A DNA stretch of 43,670 nucleotides from an uncultured Desulfomonile sp. Lineage in GTDB: Bacteria > Desulfobacterota > Desulfomonilia > Desulfomonilales > Desulfomonilaceae. Shown piece by piece: positions 34,522-43,664 of the stretch. Under the pieces are notes generated by a model that saw only the letters and a program-made list of their open reading frames with translations, was not told the origin of the DNA and searched no databases. Numbering within the stretch: the first letter of the stretch is position 1; the number at the start of each line of letters is the position of its first letter. Where the stretch lies: the NCBI GenBank assembly GCA_903896745.1, contig CAITZA010000001.1:1-43670 (forward strand). Direction: 5' to 3'. The position numbers and the translations under genes are program-made.

Positions 34522-35199
34522 ATGGACGACAAATTGCTTCGGGCTACCAGTGATGGCGATCTGGAGAAGGTCAGGGGCCTTCTTAACAAGGGGGCTGATC
34601 CGAATTCCTCTGACGAATACGGTTATACGCCGCTCATTCTTGCAGCTTCTGAAGGAAGGATAGAGTTCGTATCCGAATTGCTGAGGCGGGGCGCTGATGT
34701 GAACGCCCAAACCCCTTCCCGGTGGACGGCGCTGCTGTGGGCGTCGTCGATGGGGCATCCGGAACTGGTGGATCTTTTACTGGCAAATGGCGCCAATACA
34801 GAGGCCGCCGACCAATACGGCGCGACACCACTCATGAAAGCCTGCCGGCGCGGACATACCGCGGTGGCCAGGCTATTGATGGATCACAAGGCTAATCTCA
34901 ACGCTACGGACGATTATGGATGGACTCCGTTGATGAGGGCTAGCCGGCGCGGTTATGTGGAACTTGCCCGTGAGTTGATAGATCGAGGCGCCAACCTTGA
35001 GGCAAAGGATCAGTATGGGGCTACCGCTTTGATAATCGCCGTTTCAGAGTCTCATCATGAACTGAGTCGATTGTTGATTGAAAAAGGCGCCCTGGTAAAC
35101 GCGGTTGACCGGAATGGCTGGACAGCTCTAAAATGGGCGCTCTCAATGGGTAATAGACAAATGGCCAGGCTACTGGAATCGCATGGCGCAACCCAGTAG
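34522..35199 (+). CDS. Ankyrin-repeat protein, tandem paralogue
   Basis: 225 aa from the ATG at 34522, which has GGAG 8 nt upstream; the ORF track adds 11 residues from a TTG. Six or so ankyrin repeats align with the preceding protein (DQYGATPLMKACRRGH, DDYGWTPLMRASRRGY), plus about one extra repeat. It is cytosolic with no enzymatic domain. It probably binds the same or a related partner as its neighbour. Confidence 0.92.
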   Translation: MDDKLLRATSDGDLEKVRGLLNKGADPNSSDEYGYTPLILAASEGRIEFVSELLRRGADVNAQTPSRWTALLWASSMGHPELVDLLLANGANTEAADQYGATPLMKACRRGHTAVARLLMDHKANLNATDDYGWTPLMRASRRGYVELARELIDRGANLEAKDQYGATALIIAVSESHHELSRLLIEKGALVNAVDRNGWTALKWALSMGNRQMARLLESHGATQ

Positions 35200-35374
35200 G
35201 CGAGATAGGGCTTCATTTCATCATGGCGCCCTCGCCTTCATGATTGGAACATCGAATTCGATCTGGGCCACTGAGACCGGATTTCCCTATCCAGCCGGAT
35301 GTGGCCCGTATAACAATTGCTGACAAACTGCGCGTCAAGACGCTTTTACCATGACTCTCGTCCCCTTGTGTCCG

Positions 35375-36682
35375 CTATTTGGTCCCGCGTTCATCCAGCA
35401 CACGTTTCGCCTTCCCACTACTCCTTGGAATAGTGTTGTGCGGAAGAATAACGACCGGAGCCTTGATTCCTACTATTTGCCTGATTTTCTCAGATATCTT
35501 CCTTGATAGTTCTTCATGCGGTTCACTCTGTGACTCTTCACAACCGGATTTTAGCTCCGTCTCGACGATGATGGAATCCGAATAACCTTTCTTGCGTAAC
35601 CGAATCTGATAAATCGGCTCAACGCATTCAAAGGTAACCAACGCTGATTCTATTTGTGAGGGAAACACGTTGACTCCACTAATTATCATTACATCGTCAG
35701 TCCGGCCCATGACCTTGTCCATTGTGATCAATGTTCTGCCGCATTCGCATTTCTGTCGGTATATTCGTCCGATGTCACGAGTGCGGTATCTGATTAGTGG
35801 CATGGCCTGTCTCTGGAGAGCGGTCAGGACAAGTTCACCTCTTTCACCTTCGGACAATGGTTCCAGGGTTTCGGGGTCCACTATTTCGGGAAAAACATGA
35901 TCTTCATTAATATGAAGCGCGTAGTTTTCGCAGTTGAAAGCAACCCCTGGCCCCATCATTTCGGTGAGTCCATAGTGCTCGTACGCGCGAAAGCCTCCTC
36001 TGGCCTCTATTTCCGAGCGCATCTCCTCAGTCCAGGGCTCAGCCCCAAAATGCCCGGATTTAAGGGGTAGCTCCCTAAGATCTACACCCATGTTTTGAGC
36101 ACGTTCAAAAATGGTCTGAATGTAAGACGCAGTACAGGTAATCGCTGTTACCCCAAGATCCCTCATGAGGGTTATTTGCCTTTCGGTCATGCCGGTTCCC
36201 GAAGGAACTATCGAACAGCCAATTCTTGTAGCCCCCTGGAGAAAACCCATGCCTCCAGTAAAGAGCCCCATTCCATTAGCGTTCTGAAAGACACTTTCCG
36301 GACGAACCTCCTGCGCCCACAGGGCTCTCGCCATACATTCGGTCCACTGGTTCAGATCGGCTTGTGTGTAAAGGCCAAGAGCGGGCTTGCCCGTAGTTCC
36401 TGATGACGCGTGTATTCTGGCAAGTTCCTTGCGATCCACGCAACTCATACCGTAGGGGTATGTTTCTGTGAGATCCTTTTTTACCGTAAACGGAAATTTC
36501 CCGAGATCGGAAAGGCTTCCCAAGTCATCGGGTCTAATGCCTTGTCTCTCAAATTCGGCCCTGTAAAGCTGGTTCGTGTCATACACATACTGTAACTGGC
36601 TCTTTAGCTTTTGGAGCTGAAAATCTCTCATTCGATTTTCAGGCATCGTCTCAAATCTTTCATCCCAGTATTTTTGGGACAT
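35375..36682 (-). CDS. Phenylacetate-CoA ligase family enzyme (PaaK-like)
   Basis: 435 aa from the ATG at 36682, preceded by AGGAGG; the ORF track adds 17 residues. PaaK-type ANL ligase: YWDERFETMP start, YPYGMSCVDRKELARIHASSGTTGKPALGLYT (P-loop), EHYGLTEMMGPGVAFNCE, TRDIGRIYRQKCECGRT (a Cys pair) and RTDDVMIISGVNVFPSQIE. It converts an aryl-acetic or aromatic acid to its CoA ester. It stands alone on the minus strand. Several PaaK-like enzymes of anaerobes serve other aromatic acids, so the substrate is open. Confidence 0.9.
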   Translation of the reverse strand: MSQKYWDERFETMPENRMRDFQLQKLKSQLQYVYDTNQLYRAEFERQGIRPDDLGSLSDLGKFPFTVKKDLTETYPYGMSCVDRKELARIHASSGTTGKPALGLYTQADLNQWTECMARALWAQEVRPESVFQNANGMGLFTGGMGFLQGATRIGCSIVPSGTGMTERQITLMRDLGVTAITCTASYIQTIFERAQNMGVDLRELPLKSGHFGAEPWTEEMRSEIEARGGFRAYEHYGLTEMMGPGVAFNCENYALHINEDHVFPEIVDPETLEPLSEGERGELVLTALQRQAMPLIRYRTRDIGRIYRQKCECGRTLITMDKVMGRTDDVMIISGVNVFPSQIESALVTFECVEPIYQIRLRKKGYSDSIIVETELKSGCEESQSEPHEELSRKISEKIRQIVGIKAPVVILPHNTIPRSSGKAKRVLDERGTK

Positions 36683-36830
36683 TACTCCTCCTGAAAGGGC
36701 AATCCGGCCCTGTCTCGTTGATTCAAAAGTCAATATCGTATTTCACTTGGGATGTTATAGTCAACCTGGAAACATCACAGAAGCTGGTGATTGGATGAGG
36801 TGAACACAGGCCGGACTTGATATATGTTGA

Positions 36831-36865
36831 GCCGCATGGCTCCCGTGGGCGAAAAACCATGCGGC
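36831..36865. other. Stem-loop between two minus-strand genes
   Basis: GCCGCATGG (36831-36839) pairs with CCATGCGGC (36857-36865): a 9-bp perfect stem with a 17-nt loop, 36 bp after the stop of the 36901-37449 gene. It could be a terminator, but no clear T-run follows on the minus strand. Confidence 0.4.
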
Positions 36866-36900
36866 GGTTATCAAATCAATGTTATGCTATGCATGGGACA

Positions 36901-37449
36901 TTATTTCCTGTCCTTTTCACTGACCGAGGATTGCAAGCCTTTCAGACCATCCGTGAACTTCTTGTAGCCATCTGTGACCAGTTTGGCCCCCTGATCCGTG
37001 TCTTTGTCACTCTTCAGAAGAGTGTAGCCCTTCATCATCAATCCGTGACCTTCGGTAACAGCCTTTTGCGCAGGTGACAAATCCTTGTTAGCTTTTGTCC
37101 ACGCTGTTTCCGTCTCGGCCATCATCTTGTGACCATCAAGCATCAGTTTTTCGGCCGCAGCCTTGTCCTTTTTGCTCTTGATCATTTCAGCCCCTTCCAT
37201 AAAAGTCTTGGAGCCTTTGGCCAGGAGTTCCGTGGGGTCACTTACATTTCCCGTTTTATCTGTCTGTTTGATTGCATTGTTTTCAGAAGCCTTGGCGTTT
37301 TTATCCGCAATGGCGCCCGCCGTCGCCAGCTTGTCCTTCGGGGCATCTGCAGAGTAGGCCACATTTACCCCACTCTCTAAACCCGCCAACAGCAGCAACA
37401 TGATTGCAACCTTTGCGAAAGTTTGTCCAAAACCACTTTTCTTTTCCAT
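36901..37449 (-). CDS. Exported helical repeat protein of unknown function
   Basis: The ORF track starts far upstream. AGAGG lies 9 nt before the ATG at 37449, which gives 182 aa with a clean signal peptide (MEKKSGFGQTFAKVAIMLLL..., cleavage near AYSADA). The mature part is Lys/Asp-rich and helical. It holds two related units of about 45 residues: EGAEMIKSKKDKAAAEKLM-LDGHKMM and KGYTLLKSDKDTDQGAKLV-TDGYKKF. It is probably periplasmic. I do not recognise the family. Confidence 0.75.
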   Translation of the reverse strand: MEKKSGFGQTFAKVAIMLLLLAGLESGVNVAYSADAPKDKLATAGAIADKNAKASENNAIKQTDKTGNVSDPTELLAKGSKTFMEGAEMIKSKKDKAAAEKLMLDGHKMMAETETAWTKANKDLSPAQKAVTEGHGLMMKGYTLLKSDKDTDQGAKLVTDGYKKFTDGLKGLQSSVSEKDRK

Positions 37450-37840
37450 CTTCGACATCCTCTTTGTGTCAGCCTGTTGGATTACAGGAGGCCCCACGGG
37501 ATAGGAAAAAACTCTAAACATTCCCGCTGCAACGGGCTCTACCTTCTTGATCCAACTGACGATGGTGACAACGTTGTTCAAGCTTTGTTTCAATCTGGGT
37601 TCCAGATTATTTTAGTTTTTCCTGAGCCCGTCTCAGGCCATTCATACCCAAATGTTCTGCTCCACGCCCTGACGCTCTTTTGATCGTTTCATAAATAACC
37701 TGTGTTATTATGAATATATATGCGCGTTAGGTTAGCTCGTGAATTAAGTGTTAGGCATTTACTGAAAAGGGTCTTTTGTGCTATCATGGTGTCATATTGT
37801 TCTGATCAATTTACCCGAACCGGGCTGTGAGCGCGCTACT

Positions 37841-38323
37841 ATGAAAAATTACGGTAAGTTAACCCTATTAATGGCCAGCCTTGCGCTTTTTACCGGGATA
37901 TCCAACGCGTCCAACTCCATCGATTTTTTTACGCAAGGCTGTGTCGCTTCCATGTCACGGCAATGGGAATCCTCGATTGAATCATTTACCAGAGCCATTG
38001 AATCCAACCCCGAAAATGCTGCGGCTTACGTGCAACGCGCTACATCCTATCAGATGGTTGACCGGTTGGACGATGCCATCAGGGACTATGAAAGCGCTCT
38101 GAGACTCAAGCCGGATTACTATCTGGCAATGGAATATCTTGCAAATCTGTATGAAATCACCAATGAACCATCCAAGGCGGTGGAAACCTATAGCAAAGCC
38201 CTTCCTCTGGTTAAGGACCCCAAATGGCGCTCCATAATTACCTGGAAGATATCAGAGGCCAGAAAAAAAATCCCGCCTCAACGCGTAGGCGGAGACCGGT
38301 CGGTCAGCGGAATGAATCGATAA
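37841..38323 (+). CDS. Exported TPR-repeat protein
   Basis: 160 aa from the ATG at 37841; the ORF track starts at an upstream GTG. A signal peptide (about 1-25, LLMASLALFTGISNASN) precedes about three TPR units (WESSIESFTRAIESNPENAAAYVQRATSYQMV, LDDAIRDYESALRLKPDYYLAMEYLA, PSKAVETYSKAL). It is probably a periplasmic protein-interaction module. The ribosome site is weak. It has no co-directional neighbour within several hundred bp. Confidence 0.82.
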   Translation: MKNYGKLTLLMASLALFTGISNASNSIDFFTQGCVASMSRQWESSIESFTRAIESNPENAAAYVQRATSYQMVDRLDDAIRDYESALRLKPDYYLAMEYLANLYEITNEPSKAVETYSKALPLVKDPKWRSIITWKISEARKKIPPQRVGGDRSVSGMNR

Positions 38324-38706
38324 CCCACTAATTCTTTATACTACCGTTCCACTCAATTCCTCCCGCCAATACAGGGTCATGTCCTATCTCCCTGCGTCGC
38401 AACGACCTTCGCGCCGCGCCGTGATGCGTCATATCTGCGCAAGATATCTTCCTGTTGTGTTAGAAGTGGGAAAAAAACCATTGACTGATCTAATATATAG
38501 TGATATTCAATTTACAGAATATACACACTTACCCAAAACTGCTCTTCTTCTTTTTTGAGCTGGGGTCGTAAATAGTGACTTCGAGTTTATGGCCCCCGCC
38601 CCTGTCTTTATTGACTCGTCACTCTAGTTGGCTTCATGTGATCGATTGGTCTTCAGTGATTGGCGGAAATTCCGAATCAATTGATTCCTGGTTTCCGGTA
38701 GGGCCA
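38324..38706. other. Intergenic region between convergent genes
   Basis: About 380 bp with no ORF that I can support. It holds a promoter-like pair at 38481-38509 pointing right, with no gene after it on that strand. Confidence 0.45.
38481..38509 (+). promoter_or_regulatory. Orphan promoter-like sequence
   Basis: TTGACT, a 17-nt spacer, TATTCA. No coding region follows on the plus strand before the end of the opposing permease gene. It might drive a small or antisense RNA, or be chance in an AT-rich stretch. Confidence 0.25.
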
Positions 38707-39873
38707 TCAGGTGGCTCGCAGGGCGTCCACTATTTTCAGTCTTGACGCTCTCCAGGCTGGCAACAAACCGCCTGCGAGTCCCATGATTAGAGCGAATATC
38801 ATGGTATCCAGGGCAATTTCTCGGGTCAGGATGAATCCGAACGCGAGTTCGGAGAAGGTTTCCCAATTCATTGTAGATATGGTTATGAACTGCAGGATAG
38901 AGCTTGCGGCGAGTCCGGCCAGTCCGCCGACAAGTCCAAGAGTCATTGACTCGGTTAGAAATGCTGCGAGGATGCTTGCCCGGGAGAAGCCGAGGGCTCG
39001 CATGGCCCCAATTTCGCGTGTTCTGTTGGCGACAGCTGTGAACATTGTCACCATGGCCCCCAATGTTGCTCCAACGCTGAAGAAAACCGTCATGGCCAAT
39101 CCCAGAATGCGGATGAATTTGGACATTATTTCTGACTGATCACGATAAAAGTCTATTTCCCTTTTTACCTGAACGCTAAGTCTGGGGTCTGACAGCAGTC
39201 TTTTTTTCAGGGCGTCGAAATTGTCAGCTCCGTCAACCTTCATTATCACGGCGGAGTAGCTGTTTCGCCTGAAAGCGGACATTATCTGGTCGTTATCCGC
39301 CCAAATTTCCGAACTGAACGCGGTTTTTCCAGCGTCAAAGATACCGACCACATTCCAGTCGATCATGGCAAAATGCATTTTTCCGCCGAGTCCGGCGCCA
39401 TCTATTCTTTCGGAGATGTTTCTGCCTGTCATTACTTCGTGTGAACCTGGTCTTGGGACTCTACCCGAGACCATTTTGACTTGAGAGCGTAATTCCGTGG
39501 AGTGAGGCCCAACTCCCCTGACGATTACATTAGTAGGCGAGTTAGTGACCAGCTTGGGGAGTGTGACGAGGACGAGAGTTTCTTTGGAGGCAATCGAATC
39601 TCCGAGGGGGTTGTTTGCAACCTCAGGTTGCGAGACTACTATGGATGCGGCGTCTCTCTCGATTGAGCTGGACACCTCTGTTTCCGCAGCTCCCCGCAAT
39701 ACCACAACATTGTCTGGAGAACCGGTATCGACCAGTGTTTGTTCCAGACCCGCCGCCAGCATTAGCACAGCGGCAAAGACAAATGATACCAGAGACATTC
39801 CCCCGGCTGTCAGGGCAGTCGTGAATTTGCGCGTCAGAAGGTTGCGATAGCTGTAACTTATAGGAATAGGCAC
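38707..39873 (-). CDS. ABC transporter permease, MacB/FtsX family
   Basis: 388 aa from a GTG at 39873 with GGA just upstream; the homologous region begins VPIPISYSYRNLLTRKFTTALTAGG. Layout: N-terminal membrane helix, periplasmic MacB-type domain (about 40-245; DNVVVLRGAAETEV, MTGRNISERI), then three C-terminal helices of the FtsX domain (ANRTREIGAMRALGFSRASILAAFLTES, AGGLLPAWRASRLKIVDALRAT). Such proteins work with a cytosolic ATPase (lipoprotein release, efflux or mechanotransmission), but no ATPase gene lies within the window. The next gene is a thiolase. Confidence 0.87.
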   Translation of the reverse strand: MPIPISYSYRNLLTRKFTTALTAGGMSLVSFVFAAVLMLAAGLEQTLVDTGSPDNVVVLRGAAETEVSSSIERDAASIVVSQPEVANNPLGDSIASKETLVLVTLPKLVTNSPTNVIVRGVGPHSTELRSQVKMVSGRVPRPGSHEVMTGRNISERIDGAGLGGKMHFAMIDWNVVGIFDAGKTAFSSEIWADNDQIMSAFRRNSYSAVIMKVDGADNFDALKKRLLSDPRLSVQVKREIDFYRDQSEIMSKFIRILGLAMTVFFSVGATLGAMVTMFTAVANRTREIGAMRALGFSRASILAAFLTESMTLGLVGGLAGLAASSILQFITISTMNWETFSELAFGFILTREIALDTMIFALIMGLAGGLLPAWRASRLKIVDALRAT

Positions 39874-40056
39874 ATTGTTCCAATGTCTATGTGGTAGGAG
39901 ACTACCGGGCTGTAGGACCTTTGGTACAGGGTTGTGGGGCAGTCTGGTAACGCCGGACTGCCCTGTCAAATTATCATCTGCGAAGGGCGCTGTCTGGAAA
40001 AACGCGTTCGGGGCACATCCCCGGACAGCATGTCCCGTAAAAACCCATTAGAAGTG

Positions 40057-41241
40057 TCAGACTTTTTCGACTATCAGGGCGGCGCCCATGCCACCACCAA
40101 CACACAGCGTAGCCAGGCCTCTCCGAACCTCTGGACGCTTTTTCATTTCGTGGATAAGGGTAGTAAGAATTCTTGCGCCGGATGCGCCAATCGGATGCCC
40201 CAAGGCAATGGCGCCTCCGTTCAGATTGACCTTGCTCATATCCAGTTTGAGGTCTTTTGCGCATGCCAGAGCCTGCGCTGCAAAGGCTTCGTTCGCCTCG
40301 ATGAGATCTATGTCATCAATTGTCAGACCTGCCTTTTCGAGGGCTTTTCTGGTCGCTGGAATGGGACCAAGCCCCATCACCTTTGGGTCCACACCGGCCG
40401 ACGCATACGAAAGCACTTTTACCATAGGTTTCATGTTCATTTGTGAGGCTGCTCCCGCTGATGTGACGAGTAGGGCTGCAGCCCCATCGTTGATGCCGGA
40501 AGCGTTGCCTGCTGTCACGGTTCCATCCTTCCTGAATGCGGGTTTGAGCTTTGAGAGGGCCTCGATCTTTGTTCCGGCACGTGGGTGTTCGTCCGTATCG
40601 AATACCTTTGGATCGCCTTTACGTTGCGGAATAACCACTGGTACGATTTCATCCCTGAAACGCCCCTGTTCGATCGCGTTCACGGCATTAACCTGGCTCC
40701 TCAAGCCAAATTCGTCCTGTTCCTGTCTCGAAAGATTGAATTGGGCCGCGACATTTTCAGCTGTTACGCCCATGTGATAGTTATTGAATATTTCCCATAG
40801 TCCGTCGTGAATCATGAGATCGACCATTGTGTTATCATTCATCCTGGCTCCCCACCTAGCGGCCTTTACCGCATAGGGAGCGGCGGACATGTTTTCACAT
40901 CCTCCGGCTATGATGACATCGGCGTCACCAGCCTTAATGCATTGAGCCGCCAGAGATACCGATCTCAGCCCTGAGGCGCATACCTTGTTTATGGTCATGG
41001 CCGGAATGTCCTGCGGTATTCCGGACTTGATAAGGACTTGTCTCGCGATGTTCTGCCCAAGACCGGCCTGCAAAACGCAGCCAAAGATTAGTTCATCCAC
41101 CTTGGCGGGGTCCAGACCTGTTCGTTTGATAAGTTCCGACACGACGAGTGACCCTAGATCGACAACCGGCACGTTGGCCAGAGACCCGCCAAACGAACCG
41201 ACTGGAGTTCTCACGGCATCAACGATTACTACATCCTTCAT
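40057..41241 (-). CDS. Acetyl-CoA acetyltransferase (thiolase)
   Basis: 394 aa from the ATG at 41241 with AGGAGG 5 nt upstream; the ORF track adds 35 residues. Thiolase fold with the nucleophilic Cys in [11 protein letters not shown] (about residue 88), [29 protein letters not shown] (His) and the second Cys in [10 protein letters not shown]. It interconverts two acetyl-CoA with acetoacetyl-CoA, or cleaves 3-ketoacyl-CoA. It fits the beta-oxidation and CoA-ester theme of the window but stands alone. Confidence 0.94.
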   Translation of the reverse strand: MKDVVIVDAVRTPVGSFGGSLANVPVVDLGSLVVSELIKRTGLDPAKVDELIFGCVLQAGLGQNIARQVLIKSGIPQDIPAMTINKVCASGLRSVSLAAQCIKAGDADVIIAGGCENMSAAPYAVKAARWGARMNDNTMVDLMIHDGLWEIFNNYHMGVTAENVAAQFNLSRQEQDEFGLRSQVNAVNAIEQGRFRDEIVPVVIPQRKGDPKVFDTDEHPRAGTKIEALSKLKPAFRKDGTVTAGNASGINDGAAALLVTSAGAASQMNMKPMVKVLSYASAGVDPKVMGLGPIPATRKALEKAGLTIDDIDLIEANEAFAAQALACAKDLKLDMSKVNLNGGAIALGHPIGASGARILTTLIHEMKKRPEVRRGLATLCVGGGMGAALIVEKV

Positions 41242-41361
41242 TCTTTCCTCCTGTTTTATTTTTATGAGTCGTTTCATAGAGACTATGTTAAGTTCTGTAT
41301 CATGAATGTTATCATATGGGCGCCAATCTAACAACAACGGCCGCATGGCTAATTATACTGA

Positions 41362-42438
41362 TCAATCGATGGACAGCTCTTCAGGAATGGCCATTTTTTT
41401 TTCACGATAGTATTGAATAGCGCCCGGGTGAAGTGGAATTTTCAGACCTGTTAGGGCTTTTTCAATGGAAATGTTTGAACAGACCGGGTGTATTCTAACC
41501 AAATACTCGATATTTTCAAAGATAGTCCTGGTCAATTCGTAAACAATCTGTCTGTCGAGCAAGGCGCTGGTCGCAAGCATGTTGTGCTGCCCAACGGTAT
41601 TAACATCTTTGTCCTGCCCCGAATAGAGCCCCGCTGGAATTTTTGCCCCAAATACGTTTGGCATTGCTTCACTGCGTAAATTGGCTATTTCCGAGTTTGA
41701 CACCTCAAGAAACCCGAATAGCCCGATATTCTGCTGCGTGAAAAAATTCACTGTCGGAATAGGCAGGCCGCCTGAGAAGCTCATCGCCTGCACTGCGCCT
41801 GTTTTCCATGCTTCTAGTGCGGCTATGTTGGAAAGTGGTTTTAGTTTTACGTCTTTTTTGGTGACGGTATTCTCTCTCAGCAGGTGTTCCATCAGGCGCC
41901 TGCATGCGCTATCAGGTAACCCGGTGGCCACGGTAAGCCCTTCCAGATCCTGGAGGGAACTGGTAGGGGCTTTTTCCGATTTTACCAGTATATGCAGCAG
42001 GTCTGGCCACAATATAGCAATTGATCTTATTTGATTCTGGGGCTTGTCTTTATACGGCCCTTTGCCAAAGAAGGCGCTGTAACAGAAATATTCGTCGGTC
42101 ATGATCAGATCAGCGTCGCCAATTTTTACGGCTTCGATATTTTCCCCGGAGCCTTCGGAAATGGCGGCGGAAACCCTTATGCCCATATTTCTCAGGCTGC
42201 TTGTCCATAGTGACGCTAGCCCCAGGCCTACTTGGTAGTCAACGCTGCCAGGTGGGCCGGTCGCAATCAACAGACTTATTCTGGATGGTTTGGATTGACG
42301 CGCCGACAGACCTTCCATGGGATGTATCGGAAACAAAAGTAACGTTGTAATGACAACGGCCAGGATTTTTTTTTGCATCCTTTTATTCTGTTCTGCGTCA
42401 TTATTCATGGTTTGAGCGTATTGTGCGCCTTTCGACAT
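41362..42438 (-). CDS. TAXI-family TRAP transporter solute-binding protein
   Basis: 358 aa in the ORF track. A hydrophobic signal (MQKKILAVVITTLLLFPI) sits about 20 residues in, so the start may be a later ATG (42408 or 42378); none has a well-spaced ribosome site. The mature region shows the TAXI pattern: ISLLIATGPPGSVDYQVGLGLASLW, VSAAISEGSGENIEAVKIGDADLIM, DLEGLTVATGLPDSACRRLMEHLL, and AVQAMSFSGGLPIPTVNFF. It captures a solute for a DctQM-type fused permease, which is not in the window. It starts 171 bp from a divergent CAP-domain gene. Confidence 0.85.
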   Translation of the reverse strand: MSKGAQYAQTMNNDAEQNKRMQKKILAVVITTLLLFPIHPMEGLSARQSKPSRISLLIATGPPGSVDYQVGLGLASLWTSSLRNMGIRVSAAISEGSGENIEAVKIGDADLIMTDEYFCYSAFFGKGPYKDKPQNQIRSIAILWPDLLHILVKSEKAPTSSLQDLEGLTVATGLPDSACRRLMEHLLRENTVTKKDVKLKPLSNIAALEAWKTGAVQAMSFSGGLPIPTVNFFTQQNIGLFGFLEVSNSEIANLRSEAMPNVFGAKIPAGLYSGQDKDVNTVGQHNMLATSALLDRQIVYELTRTIFENIEYLVRIHPVCSNISIEKALTGLKIPLHPGAIQYYREKKMAIPEELSID

Positions 42439-42609
42439 ATTTGCGCTTTATATTCTTTTTGTAACTTATTTCTTGAACACATTAAAAGCATTAAGTAAAC
42501 TCGAATACTAGCTGTAGGCGGAAATGTAAACATTATTTTCGCCTCGTAATCGGTACCTTTTAAGTTTTTTATTTTCGGTGAATCCGATTTGTTTAGGCAG
42601 GTTTTTTTC

Positions 42610-43269
42610 ATGCCATATAAATTGTTCATAGGTCCTCGATATTTTTTTCTGGCTCGCCTTTTTTATTTTCTATCGTTTTTTTTTGCTGCGACATTGGCTC
42701 CGGCCGAACTTACTGCCTCCGCATTCTACAACGATGACAGATTGTATCATGGCATGCGCTCGTTCATAAATGACTCAGTTTTGGACGTCGATCTCATGTA
42801 TACTCAGTTTAAATACGATCCGGGGTTTTCTAGTTCCGCCCAGGCTGCTGCTTCCAACGTCTCGTTGGAACGGTTCCTCCTGGATGTTACTAATTCGGAG
42901 CGGTCAAAAAACGGTCTTAAGGCGCTTAAGTCTCTGAAGAAAATGGACGAACTCGCTTTCACTCACAGTTCTGACATGTGCAGGTCTGGTGTTCTGGCGC
43001 ATGAATCCGAACGTTTCCCCTCTGGTCGTCAGAAGTTTCAGGACAGGATGAAAAGCATAGGGTTGTCATCCGGGGCTGAAAACATCGCTTTTCATAGCGA
43101 TATGAACGACAGAAAAATTCTTGCTAGAAAGATAGTCGAGGGCTGGATGAAGAGTCCTGAACACAGAACCAACATCTTAAGCGCAAAATTCGTTTTTGTC
43201 GGTTTTGGTGTTAAGAATTGCAAGGATGGGCTTATTTATGTGACGCAGCTATTTACCGACCGGCATTAG
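42610..43269 (+). CDS. Secreted CAP/SCP-domain protein
   Basis: 219 aa from the ATG at 42610, preceded by a GGCAGG-like site; the ORF track begins at a TTG. Signal sequence about 1-38 (very Phe-rich, FLSFFFAATLAPAELTASAF). CAP domain about 85-219 with the signatures LERFLLDVTNSERSKNGLKAL, LAFTHSSDM, GAENIAF and VEGWMKSPEHRTNILSAKF. This matches the YkwD-like bacterial branch. These proteins are exported; their activity is not settled. Confidence 0.88.
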   Translation: MPYKLFIGPRYFFLARLFYFLSFFFAATLAPAELTASAFYNDDRLYHGMRSFINDSVLDVDLMYTQFKYDPGFSSSAQAAASNVSLERFLLDVTNSERSKNGLKALKSLKKMDELAFTHSSDMCRSGVLAHESERFPSGRQKFQDRMKSIGLSSGAENIAFHSDMNDRKILARKIVEGWMKSPEHRTNILSAKFVFVGFGVKNCKDGLIYVTQLFTDRH

Positions 43270-43373
43270 GACCCGCAAACACAGGCGTGTTTTCAGACCC
43301 GCCGGAGGCTGGCTCAGGCCTATTTCGGGCCCTGGTAATAGTGGCCATAACCGGGGAATGGGGAATATTGGCG

Positions 43374-43664
43374 ATGTCCGTCAAGCTTGTTTTTTGTGTA
43401 ATCTTGTCGCTTTTGGTTTCTATCGGTTGCTCATCAAGCATGGTAGCGGAGAAGGTTGATTCCGAGACGAAGCGACCTAGAATTCTGGAGGAAGACATTA
43501 CTGACAGTGCGAAGGTTCCTGTCCCGGAACCGGCAAACGCTCCAGCCGCTGGTCCCGGCCTCGTCCTTCCGGGCGCTTCCCCGGGAAGTTCGTCCCTTCC
43601 TCCAGCAGACCCCTCTGCGTCTCCTAGGGCCCCTAGAAGATTTCAATGGAAAGATAGTCGTTGA
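43374..43664 (+). CDS. Small proline-rich lipoprotein
   Basis: 96 aa from the ATG at 43374, with GGGGA 9 nt upstream; the ORF track starts inside the previous gene. The signal peptide ends in a lipobox (LLVSIGC), so the Cys is probably lipidated. The rest is low-complexity and rich in Pro, Ala and Ser (PVPEPANAPAAGPG...) with a basic end (RRFQWKDSR), typical of an extended envelope linker. It ends just inside the window. I do not recognise a family. Confidence 0.7.
   Translation: MSVKLVFCVILSLLVSIGCSSSMVAEKVDSETKRPRILEEDITDSAKVPVPEPANAPAAGPGLVLPGASPGSSSLPPADPSASPRAPRRFQWKDSR

Noticed and set aside
40088-40777. 229-aa plus-strand ORF
   Set aside because: Antisense to the thiolase; composition is that of a shadow frame.
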